Part shown: positions 1 through 8,075 of the stretch, piece by piece | How positions within the stretch are numbered: position 1 is the first letter of the stretch | Layout: each line of letters begins with the position of its first letter | Translations under genes and position numbers: made by a program | From: Anaerosalibacter sp. Marseille-P3206 | GTDB lineage: Bacteria; Bacillota; Clostridia; Tissierellales; Sporanaerobacteraceae | Direction of reading: 5' to 3' | Length of the DNA stretch: 64,000 bases | Assembly (NCBI RefSeq): GCF_900155565.1 | Contig: NZ_FUHM01000002.1 | Span: 682,001-746,000, forward strand | Notes under the pieces: generated by a model | What the model was told of the DNA's origin: nothing | Databases searched by the model: none | What the model saw: the letters and a program-made list of their open reading frames with translations, nothing else

Positions 1-165
1 AGTGACTATTCCACAAATATTATCTTCATCATATACTATTATTTCTTTTTTGATATTGTGAAGTAAATGCTCAACTGCAACATCTAAATTTTCTTCTCTA
101 TTCATTTTGAAAAAATCACTACTCATTACATCTTTAACTGGAATACTGTAGGATTGTAAAAACAT
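1..165 (-). CDS. CBS-domain protein, N-terminal part (cut by window edge)
   Basis: The first 55 codons of a minus-strand gene that runs off the left edge. It starts at an ATG at 165 with a strong ribosome binding site (AGAGAGGTG) a few bases upstream. The peptide opens MFLQSYSIPVKDVMSSD, and the pattern V-x-D-V-M followed by an NLDVAVEHLL helix and an IIVYDEDN strand is the usual opening of a CBS domain, the adenosyl-nucleotide binding module that appears in pairs. What follows the first CBS motif is outside the window, so the full protein could be a stand-alone CBS pair or a CBS-regulated enzyme or transporter. The domain call is fairly secure and the function is not assignable. Confidence 0.7.
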   Translation of the reverse strand, partial: MFLQSYSIPVKDVMSSDFFKMNREENLDVAVEHLLHNIKKEIIVYDEDNICGIVT

Positions 166-299
166 ATTAACACCTCTCTTATCTAATTAATAATAGTTTA
201 CACTATTTATAAATTAATCTCAATTTTATTGTTAATTTTTATAAAAATAGAAATACTATATTATGAGGATTGAACATTTTTAAGAAGGGAGTGCAAGAA

Positions 300-380
300 G
301 TGGCAAAAGATAAGAACAATAAAAAAGGTTCTAACAAAAAACAAAAAAGTAGTAAAGACAACAATAAAGAAGAAGGTTAG
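300..380 (+). CDS. 26-residue Lys/Asn-rich peptide, unknown
   Basis: A very short ORF with GTG start at 300, preceded at about eight bases by a GGGAG ribosome binding site; an in-frame GTG at 291 is too close to that site. The product is only Lys, Asn, Ser, Gln, Glu, Gly and Asp after the first few residues, with no hydrophobic segment, so it should be disordered and basic. It is followed within two bases by a perfect terminator hairpin, which supports a separate short transcript. It lies between two minus-strand genes. I do not recognise the family. Small lysine-rich proteins occur in spore formers, but nothing here ties it to sporulation. Confidence 0.45.
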   Translation: MAKDKNNKKGSNKKQKSSKDNNKEEG

Positions 381-381
381 C

Positions 382-409
382 AAAACCTCAGGCCAAAGCC
401 TGAGGTTTT
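382..409. terminator. Bidirectional intrinsic terminator
   Basis: An 11-bp perfect stem (AAAACCTCAGG and its complement) with a six-base loop, A-rich on one side and T-rich on the other, so it works in both directions. It closes the small peptide ORF on the plus strand and the peptidase gene (stop at 420) on the minus strand. Confidence 0.85.
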
Positions 410-419
410 GTTAAGTAAA

Positions 420-1493
420 TTATATTGTAATAAGTTCTTTAGGGGAATGTGTAATTATGTCTATTCCATCTTCTTTTATAACTACTGTATCTTCTATTCT
501 TACACCGCCCCATCCTGGGATATATATTCCAGGTTCAACGGTTACAACAAAGTTTTCCTTAAGAACTGTAGTACAATTTACTCCCATAAAAGGAATTTCA
601 TGAAGTTCAAGTCCCAATCCATGACCTAATCCATGTCCAAAATACTTATTATACTCGCCCATGGACTCTCTTACTTTTTTGTCTACTTCTTCACCAGTGA
701 TACCTGCTCTTACTGTATCTAATCCTATTTGTTGCGCTTTCTTAACTAGATTATAAATCTTAAGTTGCTCTTCACTAGCTTCACCAACAACAACGGTTCT
801 AGTCATATCAGAATGATATCCTTTGTATAATGCTCCAAAATCCATTGTCACGAAATCTCCATATTCAATAACCTTATCAGAAGGTTGCCCGTGAGGAAGA
901 GATGTCTTCTTGCCAGATATAAATATGGTATCAAAACTAACATCTTCAGCTCCTAATTTCCTCATCTTATAGTCTAGTTCCAATGCTAATTCTATCTCTG
1001 TCATGCCAACTTTTATTTGTTTAAGTATATGTGAATATGCTTCATCTGCTATTTCTGACGCTTTCTTTATAAGGCTTATTTCTTCTTCATCCTTAATAAT
1101 TCTTAATCCTTCAACTAAATAAGAAGTTGGTACCAATTCTATATCTTGAAGTTTTTTAGACATATTCTCATACATACTAAAAGTCAAATATTCCTTTTCA
1201 AATCCTATTCTCTTAACCCCATCCTTTTTTGCCAAATCATTTACTGTTTCCATAAGTGGCTTCCAAGGTGAAGTTGAACCATATCTTACAACATCAAAAC
1301 CATCGCATTGAGCTTCTGCCTGTTCTGTATATCTAGAATCTGTAATGAAATAATTATTTTTACTTGTAATAAATACAAAAGAATCACAACCAGTAAATCT
1401 ACTTATATACCTTACATTTGGTACAGTAACTAAGAAAAGCCCATCAATATTATTTTCATCCATTACTGTTTTTAATGCATCTATTCTTGACAT
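420..1493 (-). CDS. Xaa-Pro peptidase (M24 family)
   Basis: A 357-residue metallopeptidase of the aminopeptidase P/prolidase family, which hydrolyses the bond before proline in peptides. The N-terminal creatinase-like domain covers roughly residues 1-125 and the pita-bread catalytic domain follows. The metal-binding set is visible: Asp in MDFGALYKG, Asp in HSDMTRT, His in GHGLGHGLGLELHE, and Glu in VEPGIYIPG and VRIED. The start at 1493 (MSRIDALK) has a GGAGGTG site five bases upstream; a longer reading from 1550 would overlap the upstream gene and lacks such a site. It is the last gene of a hypE-hypD-peptidase operon, only 19 bases after hypD. That context suggests it releases proline or hydroxyproline from imported peptides. 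Whether it prefers aminopeptidase or dipeptidase substrates cannot be told from sequence. Confidence 0.93.
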   Translation of the reverse strand: MSRIDALKTVMDENNIDGLFLVTVPNVRYISRFTGCDSFVFITSKNNYFITDSRYTEQAEAQCDGFDVVRYGSTSPWKPLMETVNDLAKKDGVKRIGFEKEYLTFSMYENMSKKLQDIELVPTSYLVEGLRIIKDEEEISLIKKASEIADEAYSHILKQIKVGMTEIELALELDYKMRKLGAEDVSFDTIFISGKKTSLPHGQPSDKVIEYGDFVTMDFGALYKGYHSDMTRTVVVGEASEEQLKIYNLVKKAQQIGLDTVRAGITGEEVDKKVRESMGEYNKYFGHGLGHGLGLELHEIPFMGVNCTTVLKENFVVTVEPGIYIPGWGGVRIEDTVVIKEDGIDIITHSPKELITI

Positions 1494-1512
1494 CAAAACA
1501 CCTCCAATTATA

Positions 1513-3873
1513 TTAAAAGCTGTCATGTTCTGTACGATTAATAATCTCATTTTGTAACTCTGTATTTAAATCACAGAAATAATCACTATATCCTGCTACT
1601 CTTACAATTAAATCCTTGTACTTTTCAGGATACTTTTGTGCTTCCTTTAAGGTTTCAGCATTTACTACATTAAATTGAATATGATGACCACCCATTTTGA
1701 AATATGCTCTAACTAAATGCAACAAATTGTCTATTCCTTGTTCATCCTCTAATAACCTAGGTGTAAACTTTTGATTTAGAAGTGTACCACCAGTTTTTAT
1801 ATGATCCATTTTTGAAGCTGATTTAATAACTGCTGTAGGACCATATTGATCACGTCCCTGTACTGGAGAAATACCTTCAGATAGTGGTTCCTTAGCTTTT
1901 CTACCATCTGCAGTTGCTCCTAATACTGAACCAAAATAAACATGACATGTAGTAGGAAGCATATTTATTCTATACTGTCCGCCCTTCATATTCACTCTAC
2001 CATTAACAGATTCATAGAACATATCAAATACTACTTTCATTATATCATCTGCATAGTCATCATCATTACCATACTTAGGAGTATGATTTATAAATCTACT
2101 TCTTATATCTTCATAGCCTGCAAAATCTGAATCTAGAACTTCTAGCAATTTGTCCATAGACAAATATTTTTCATCATAAACATTCTGCTTAATAGATGCT
2201 AAAGTATCTGTTATAGTTCCTATTCCTACCCCTTGAATGTAACTAGTATTGTATCTAGCTCCACCAGCATTGTAATCCATTCCATTTTTTATACAGTCAT
2301 CAATTATTATTGATAAGAATGGACAAGGCATATATTTTTGGTATATCTTTTCAATCATATTGTTTCCTCTAATTTTTATATCTATAAAATGATTCAATTG
2401 TTTTTCAAAAGCTTTCATTAATTCTTCAAAAGTTTTAAATTCTCGTGGATCTCCAGTTTCGATCCCAAGTTTCTTTGAAGTAACAGGATCAACTCCATTG
2501 TGCAATGTTATTTCTAATACTTTGTTTAGATTAAAATATCCTGTCAATATATATGCCTCTTTTCCAAAAGCTCCAGTTTCAACACAACCGCTATTCCCAC
2601 CACATCTGGCATCTTCTATAGACTTTCCTTGTCTTAGTAATTCTTCTACTACTGCATCTGCATTGAATATAGATGGTTGCCCCCAACCTTTTTTAATAAT
2701 ATGAAGGGCTCTTTTTAAGAATCTATCTGGATTTTTTTGACTAAGTTGAATATTTGAACTAGGTTGTAATAGTCTCATTTCATCTATAACATCTAAAACC
2801 ATATAAGTTACATCGTTAACTCCATCTGAACCATCAGCTTTTAGTCCTCCACTATTTATATTAGCAAAATCTGTATAGGTACCACTTTCCTTTAAAGTAA
2901 CTCCTACCTTTGGAGGTGCTGGATGGTTGTTGAATTTAACCCAGAAACATTGTAACAATTCCTTTGCTTCTTCTTCAGTCATTTTACCTTCTTCAATGTC
3001 TTTTTTGTAGAAAGGATATATATGTTGGTCTAATCTTCCTGGATTGAATGAATCCCAAGGATTTAATTCAGTTATGACTCCAACATGGACAAACCAATAC
3101 ATTTGAAGTGCTTCCCAAAATGATCTTGGTTTGTTAGCAGGTACATGTGAGCATATCTCACTAATCTTAAGTAGTTCTTCTTTTCTCTTTGCATTAAATT
3201 CCTTTTCAGCTAAAGCCTTTGCTGCCTCACTATATCTCTTTCCATACTCTATTATTGCATCACAACATATGAGCATAGCTTTAAGTTGCTCTTGTTTTTC
3301 ATAAGAACTATCATCATTAAAATAATCAATTTTTGATAAACTTTCTTTTATCTCTTCTTTAAAATCTAAAAATCCTTTTTCGTATATTTTCCCATCTCCA
3401 GCAGTATGCCCTGGTGCTCTTTGCTCCATAAACTCAGTAAATACCCCTGCGAAATAACAATCTTTCCACTCATCAGTCATTTGATCAAATATTTTTTCTC
3501 TTATACTTTTGCCTTTCCAAAAAGGTATTATTTCCTCTTTTTGAATATTAGCTACTTCTTCCGATACTTGAAAAGAAATTTTTTCCCTATCATTGATCAT
3601 TTTAAGATCTTCTAATGTATGACAGCATACTTCTGGATAAGTTGGAGTTCCCTTAGGTTTTTCTCCTCTTTCTCCTACTATTAACTCACCCTCATTAATA
3701 CATATAGCTTTCTTCTCCATTATAGCCTTAAATGTTAAAGCTCTCAAAACAGGAGTTGAAACTTTTCCATAATACTCTTTATAAGTATCTGTTACGATTT
3801 TTGCCCTTTCAATTGACATAAAAGGTTGTGCATTAAGACTATTTTCTCTCAACAATCTAACTCTTTCATTCAT
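1513..3873 (-). CDS. hypD: Trans-4-hydroxy-L-proline dehydratase, glycyl radical enzyme
   Basis: A 786-residue glycyl radical enzyme that removes water from trans-4-hydroxy-L-proline, giving pyrroline-5-carboxylate. The glycyl radical loop RVAGYSDYF places the radical Gly at 761, and the thiyl Cys is C430 in GGNSGCVETG. Against the Clostridioides difficile enzyme as I remember it (Cys434, Glu436, Asp278, His160, Phe152, Ser334, Phe340, Tyr450, Gly765), the same residues occur here four positions earlier: C430, E432, D274, H156, F148, S330, F336, Y446 and G761. Such full agreement separates it from pyruvate formate-lyase, glycerol, propanediol and choline-trimethylamine-lyase relatives. The gene overlaps its activase by four bases (ATGA) and is followed by an Xaa-Pro peptidase. 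No proC is present next to it, unlike many hypD loci. Confidence 0.94.
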   Translation of the reverse strand: MNERVRLLRENSLNAQPFMSIERAKIVTDTYKEYYGKVSTPVLRALTFKAIMEKKAICINEGELIVGERGEKPKGTPTYPEVCCHTLEDLKMINDREKISFQVSEEVANIQKEEIIPFWKGKSIREKIFDQMTDEWKDCYFAGVFTEFMEQRAPGHTAGDGKIYEKGFLDFKEEIKESLSKIDYFNDDSSYEKQEQLKAMLICCDAIIEYGKRYSEAAKALAEKEFNAKRKEELLKISEICSHVPANKPRSFWEALQMYWFVHVGVITELNPWDSFNPGRLDQHIYPFYKKDIEEGKMTEEEAKELLQCFWVKFNNHPAPPKVGVTLKESGTYTDFANINSGGLKADGSDGVNDVTYMVLDVIDEMRLLQPSSNIQLSQKNPDRFLKRALHIIKKGWGQPSIFNADAVVEELLRQGKSIEDARCGGNSGCVETGAFGKEAYILTGYFNLNKVLEITLHNGVDPVTSKKLGIETGDPREFKTFEELMKAFEKQLNHFIDIKIRGNNMIEKIYQKYMPCPFLSIIIDDCIKNGMDYNAGGARYNTSYIQGVGIGTITDTLASIKQNVYDEKYLSMDKLLEVLDSDFAGYEDIRSRFINHTPKYGNDDDYADDIMKVVFDMFYESVNGRVNMKGGQYRINMLPTTCHVYFGSVLGATADGRKAKEPLSEGISPVQGRDQYGPTAVIKSASKMDHIKTGGTLLNQKFTPRLLEDEQGIDNLLHLVRAYFKMGGHHIQFNVVNAETLKEAQKYPEKYKDLIVRVAGYSDYFCDLNTELQNEIINRTEHDSF

Positions 3874-4784
3874 TTGCTTAATCCCCCTCCCAAGATAATG
3901 TTAATTCCTTTTTTTAGAAACTGTTCAGCTACTATTGTCTTTTTATCTTCAGATAAAATTAATTTTTCTTGAATCTTATATTCTTTTCCTGTCCTAATAT
4001 ATTTTTCTCTTCCAAAATCATGATAAGGAAGAATATTAACTTCTCTAAATCCAAGACTAGCTAAAAACTCTGCAAATTGTTTTATATCTTCTATATCGTC
4101 ATTTACTCCAGGTATTAATGGAATTCTTGGAGCAATCTTTGTTTTTTCATTAACAAGCTTCTGCATATTTTTAAGTATAATCTCATTTGATACACCCATA
4201 TACTTTTTGTGTTTTTCATCATCTATAAGTTTAATATCATATAAAAATAAATCTACATACTCTACTAATTGTTTGAATTTATCCCATTCTCCGTACCCAG
4301 ATGTATCAACAGTTACATGAATACCCTCTTTATTTAATAATTTTACCATACTTAATAAAAATTCAAACTGCATTAGAGGTTCTCCACCTGAAATAGTTAC
4401 CCCTCCACCAGACTGATCAAAAAAGATAATATCCTTTTTTACTTCTTTAAATAACCATTCATCAGTAACTAATTTTCCCGCAAATTCCAATCCTCTAGTA
4501 GTACAATTTTCTACACATTTACCACATAGATTGCATTTTTCCCTGTCAAGTACAACTTTTCCATCTTTAATTGATAAAGCTTCTCTCTCACAAACTTTAA
4601 CACAATTTCCACAGCCTATACATCTATTTTTGAAAACAAGTAATTCTCTATCTAAAAATTGTCCTTCTGGATTGTGACACCACCAACACTTAAGTGGACA
4701 ACCCTTTAAAAAAACTGTGGTTCTTATTCCTGGACCATCATGAATAGAAAATCTCTGTATATTAAAAATATAACCTTCAGTCAA
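3870..4784 (-). CDS. hypE: HypD-activating radical SAM enzyme
   Basis: Glycyl-radical-enzyme activase of 304 residues. It uses S-adenosylmethionine and a [4Fe-4S] cluster to install the glycyl radical on HypD. The radical SAM motif CPLKCWWC lies near residues 29-36, followed by two ferredoxin-type Cys sets (CIGCGNCVKVC and CNLCGKCVENC, about residues 55-94), as in activases of the dehydratase class; pyruvate formate-lyase activase itself lacks the insert. An ATG at 4805 is in frame but has no ribosome binding site and would sit about 12 bases from the predicted transcript start. The TTG at 4784 has AGAGGTGAT just upstream and is preferred. The name hypE follows the hydroxyproline literature and is unrelated to hydrogenase maturation HypE. 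Confidence 0.92.
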   Translation of the reverse strand: MTEGYIFNIQRFSIHDGPGIRTTVFLKGCPLKCWWCHNPEGQFLDRELLVFKNRCIGCGNCVKVCEREALSIKDGKVVLDREKCNLCGKCVENCTTRGLEFAGKLVTDEWLFKEVKKDIIFFDQSGGGVTISGGEPLMQFEFLLSMVKLLNKEGIHVTVDTSGYGEWDKFKQLVEYVDLFLYDIKLIDDEKHKKYMGVSNEIILKNMQKLVNEKTKIAPRIPLIPGVNDDIEDIKQFAEFLASLGFREVNILPYHDFGREKYIRTGKEYKIQEKLILSEDKKTIVAEQFLKKGINIILGGGLSK

Positions 4785-4823
4785 GAGATCACCTCTTTTA
4801 GTCATGTAATATTATTTAAGTAT

Positions 4824-4852
4824 ATTATATGTTATATTTAAAAATATTTCAA
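4824..4852 (-). promoter_or_regulatory. SigmaA-type promoter of the hyp operon
   Basis: Reading the minus strand, TTGAAA (4852-4847), a 17-base spacer and TATAAT (4829-4824) lie about 40 bases before the TTG start of the activase gene. A 14-bp palindrome (4858-4871) sits directly upstream of the -35 box and could be an operator. Confidence 0.6.
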
Positions 4853-4857
4853 TAATT

Positions 4858-4871
4858 TTCATATATATGAA
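4858..4871. promoter_or_regulatory. Palindrome next to the hyp promoter, possible operator
   Basis: TTCATATATATGAA is a perfect 14-bp palindrome five bases upstream of the predicted -35 box of hypE. Its position suits a regulator site, but it is AT-rich and could arise by chance. Confidence 0.35.
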
Positions 4872-4918
4872 TTTTTACTCTTATGTAAGATATTATTATA
4901 AAATCATACAAATAAAAT

Positions 4919-4942
4919 AAGCACAATTAATGTGCTTTTTAA
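4919..4942 (-). terminator. Terminator after the first opp operon
   Basis: The stem AGCACA/TGTGCT with a short loop is followed on the minus strand by an ATTTTATTT tract. It is the last of three hairpins between oppF (stop at 5054) and the hyp promoter, and most resembles an intrinsic terminator. Confidence 0.55.
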
Positions 4943-4964
4943 AAATATCTTAGAAATAGGGGGA

Positions 4965-5013
4965 GAACAGTATCCTTTTTTGGATACTGTTCCGAGTTTA
5001 GTGTTTACACTAA
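4965..5013. repeat. Two adjacent hairpins downstream of oppF1
   Basis: A perfect 11-bp stem, GAACAGTATCC (4965-4975) and its complement (4982-4992), with a six-T loop, and a second small one, TTAGTGT/ACACTAA (4998-5013). Neither is followed by a T-run on either strand, so they may stabilise the opp mRNA 3' end rather than terminate. Confidence 0.5.
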
Positions 5014-5053
5014 TATATTATTAAAATATTTAATAATCAAGAAATTAAAATAA

Positions 5054-6019
5054 CTATTTTTGAATCAAATGACAAGCAACAAAATGTCCCTTCTCAACTT
5101 CACGAAGTTCGGGCATTTGTTTTTTACAAATTTCTTTTGCCACCTTACATCTAGACTCAAACTTGCAGCCTGGAGGTGGATTAATAGGACTTGGTATTTC
5201 ACCCTCTATTGGTATTCTTTTTTTCTTTCTTTCTTCTTCAGGATCAGGTATTGGTATAGATGACAATAATGCCTTTGTATACGGATGTAGTGGATTTCTA
5301 TAGAGCTCTTCACTTTCTGCAAGTTCAACTAAATGCCCTAGATACATTACTCCTACCCTATCAGAAATATATTTTACCATTGATAAATCATGAGCTATAA
5401 ATAAATATGTTAAGTTTTTCTTTTTTTGCAATTCCATTAAAAGATTAACCACTTGTGCTTGGATTGAAACATCTAGAGCAGAAATTGGCTCGTCACAAAC
5501 TATAAATTCAGGTTCTATAGCTAATGCCCTAGCAATTCCAATTCTCTGTCTTTGACCACCTGAAAACTCATGAGGAAATCTAGAAGCATGTTCTTTATTT
5601 AATCCAACTGTTTCAAGTAATTCAAAGATTTTATCCTTTCTTTCTTTTCCTCTATAAAGATGATGTATATCAATACCCTCTCCAATGATATCTTCAACAG
5701 TCATCCTAGGATTCAAAGAAGAATATGGGTCTTGAAATATAATTTGAGCCCTTTTTCTAAATTCTTTTTTCTCTTTTGAATTAAGTTTGTGAATATTTAT
5801 ACCATCAAACAAAACTTCTCCATCTGTAGCCCCATATAAACCTAATATAGTCTTTCCACAAGTAGTTTTTCCACAACCCGATTCTCCAACAAGACCTAGA
5901 GTTTCACCTCTATGAATATCAAAACTTATATCATCAACAGCTTTTACTGTTGCTTTTCTTCCAGCTTTAAAATGTTTTTTTAAATTGTTAACTTGAACTA
6001 ATACTTCATTGTTATCCAT
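5054..6019 (-). CDS. oppF: Oligopeptide ABC transporter ATP-binding protein (OppF type), system 1
   Basis: A 321-residue ATPase that powers peptide import together with OppD. Walker A is GESGCGKTT, the signature is FSGGQRQRIG and Walker B is FIVCDEP. The C-terminal oligopeptide-transporter extension carries the CKFESRCKVAKEIC cysteines typical of this family. The start at 6019 has GGGGTGA upstream and overlaps the end of oppD by eight bases, which indicates translational coupling. It is the last gene of the first opp operon. Whether the system is Opp, Dpp or App like cannot be fixed from sequence. Confidence 0.93.
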   Translation of the reverse strand: MDNNEVLVQVNNLKKHFKAGRKATVKAVDDISFDIHRGETLGLVGESGCGKTTCGKTILGLYGATDGEVLFDGINIHKLNSKEKKEFRKRAQIIFQDPYSSLNPRMTVEDIIGEGIDIHHLYRGKERKDKIFELLETVGLNKEHASRFPHEFSGGQRQRIGIARALAIEPEFIVCDEPISALDVSIQAQVVNLLMELQKKKNLTYLFIAHDLSMVKYISDRVGVMYLGHLVELAESEELYRNPLHPYTKALLSSIPIPDPEEERKKKRIPIEGEIPSPINPPPGCKFESRCKVAKEICKKQMPELREVEKGHFVACHLIQK

Positions 6020-7052
6020 TTAATTCACCCCTTTGTAGCAATAGCTCTGGAACATCACTAGTATCTGCTTTTTCGTGGTGTAACCAGCAGTAAGATTCAT
6101 GATTCTCTCCAAAAGTTGTTGTAGCAGGATATTTCTCCCTACATATTTTCATTCCGTACTTACACCTTGCAGCAAAGGGACATCCAATTGGTGGATTAAT
6201 TAAATCTGGAGGAGTTCCCGATAAGGAATATAATTTTTCTTTCTCATGAACATGTAACTTTGGTACAGATTTTAAAAGTGCAAAAGTATATGGGTGTTTT
6301 GGACTATAAAATATTTCATCTTTTGTTCCTTTTTCAACTATTTTACCAGCATACATTACTTGTATTCTATCTGCAACACTAGCCACTACACCTAAATCAT
6401 GAGTTATTAAAATTACACCTGTATCCAATTCTTTCTTTAAATCATCTATCAAATCCATAATCTGCGCTTGAATAGTTACATCTAGTGCAGTTGTTGGTTC
6501 GTCTGCAATTAAAATATTAGGATTGCACGCAAGAGCAATTGCAATCATTACTCTTTGACGCATACCTCCCGAAAACTCATGAGGATATTGATTTAACCTT
6601 TCCTTAGCATTTGGCATCTTAACAAGCTCTAACATTTTAAGTGCACGTAATTGAGCTTCTCTTGGCGATACATTCTCATGGATGATAATACTCTCAGCAA
6701 TTTGTTTACCTATTTTCATAGTAGGATTTAAAGATGTCATTGGATCCTGAAATATCATAGAAATTTCTCTGCCTCTAACTTTAACCATCTCTGATTCACT
6801 CAATTGAAGAAGATTTGTCCCTTTAAAATTGACTTCTGAATTTTCTCTGTCAATTATAGTCTGAGAACTTGGTAATAATCCCATAATTGCCTTAGAAGTA
6901 ACAGTCTTCCCACAACCAGATTCTCCAACAATAGCAAGTGTTTCACCTTTATCCAAATGAAAATCAACACCCCTAACCGCTTTTACAATTCCTGCATAAG
7001 TCTTAAATGAGACATTTAAGTTTTTTATTTCCAAGATTCTTTCACTATTCAT
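6012..7052 (-). CDS. oppD: Oligopeptide ABC transporter ATP-binding protein (OppD type), system 1
   Basis: A 346-residue partner ATPase of OppF. It shows Walker A GESGCGKT, signature FSGGMRQRV, Walker B ILIADEPTTAL and the C-terminal CPFAARCKYGMKIC cluster seen in peptide-importer ATPases. An AGGTGA site precedes the ATG at 7052, and ten bases separate the gene from oppC. The C-terminus is slightly longer than in the second system's OppD (325 residues). It binds the cytoplasmic face of the OppBC channel. Confidence 0.93.
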   Translation of the reverse strand: MNSERILEIKNLNVSFKTYAGIVKAVRGVDFHLDKGETLAIVGESGCGKTVTSKAIMGLLPSSQTIIDRENSEVNFKGTNLLQLSESEMVKVRGREISMIFQDPMTSLNPTMKIGKQIAESIIIHENVSPREAQLRALKMLELVKMPNAKERLNQYPHEFSGGMRQRVMIAIALACNPNILIADEPTTALDVTIQAQIMDLIDDLKKELDTGVILITHDLGVVASVADRIQVMYAGKIVEKGTKDEIFYSPKHPYTFALLKSVPKLHVHEKEKLYSLSGTPPDLINPPIGCPFAARCKYGMKICREKYPATTTFGENHESYCWLHHEKADTSDVPELLLQRGELNG

Positions 7053-7062
7053 ATAATTTCAC

Positions 7063-8019
7063 CTACTCCCTCAATTTTGGATCTAATGCATCTGAAAGGC
7101 CATCACCAATTAAATGAAATGATAATGTAGTAATAACAATCATTAAACATGGGAAAAACAATTCATGAGGATAAAACATTAATCTCAACTGTCCCGCTGA
7201 AGCTAATGACCCCCAACTAACTTCAGGTGGCCTAACTCCTATCCCAATATAACTAAGGAATGCCTCTCCAAAAATAAATCCTGGTACTGACATTGTGATG
7301 TCAACCATTATAATTCCCAATACATTTGGTAAGAGATGCTTAAAAATAATTCTATTCATATCTGCACCCAATGCAACTGCAGCTTCTATATAATCATTCT
7401 CTTTTATTTGTAGCACTTGACCTCTAACCATACGAGTAGTACCAACCCAAGATGTAATACTCATTGCAAATACTAAAGAAAATATACTTCTTCCCATCAC
7501 CAAGGTTAGTATTATAACAATAATTAAATACGGTAGATTTCCAATAAATTCACAAACTCTCATTATAAGATTGTCTACCCAACCACCTTTTAATCCTGCA
7601 ATTACACCTAAAAGTGCACCAATAACAAACATTACAAGTGTACAAAGAAGACCTATTAATATAGAGATCCTTCCACCTACACACACTCTTGTAAAAATGT
7701 CTCTACCCATATCATCTGTACCAAACCAATACTCGGAATTTGGTTTTAAGTTTTTAACAGAAGAATCTATATATTGATAGTCTTTGCCTGAAATTGTAGG
7801 CCCTAAATATAAAGTAACAATTACTGCTACTAATAAAATTAACCCTACTATAGCTAATTTGTTTTCTTTGAATCTCCTCCATACATCAGCCCAATATGTT
7901 ATTGAAGGCTTGTTTAGTTTTTCAGAAGATAGTCCTTCAGTACCCACTCTTTCAAACATATCATCTGTTAAAGCTACATCACCTTCAGATACATCTATAT
8001 TGTCATTTATAATATCCAC
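7063..8019 (-). CDS. oppC: Oligopeptide ABC transporter permease OppC, system 1
   Basis: A 318-residue membrane permease. A cytoplasmic N-terminal segment precedes the first membrane helix (about residues 55-75), a periplasm-side loop carries YWFGTDDMGRDIFTR, the family's hallmark, and several helices follow. The coupling (EAA) motif is seen as EAAVALGADMNRIIFKHLLPN. Translation starts with GTG at 8019 behind GGGAGGTAG. It pairs with OppB to form the channel. Confidence 0.92.
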   Translation of the reverse strand: MDIINDNIDVSEGDVALTDDMFERVGTEGLSSEKLNKPSITYWADVWRRFKENKLAIVGLILLVAVIVTLYLGPTISGKDYQYIDSSVKNLKPNSEYWFGTDDMGRDIFTRVCVGGRISILIGLLCTLVMFVIGALLGVIAGLKGGWVDNLIMRVCEFIGNLPYLIIVIILTLVMGRSIFSLVFAMSITSWVGTTRMVRGQVLQIKENDYIEAAVALGADMNRIIFKHLLPNVLGIIMVDITMSVPGFIFGEAFLSYIGIGVRPPEVSWGSLASAGQLRLMFYPHELFFPCLMIVITTLSFHLIGDGLSDALDPKLRE

Positions 8020-8075
8020 GTTACTACCTCCCTTACTTTTTCAGGGTAATCTACAAAACTTACCTTTTATAATCA

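Noticed and set aside
1494-1550. Overlapping long start of the Xaa-Pro peptidase within hypD
   Set aside because: The ATG at 1493 has a perfect ribosome binding site, and the longer frame would overlap the hypD end without one.
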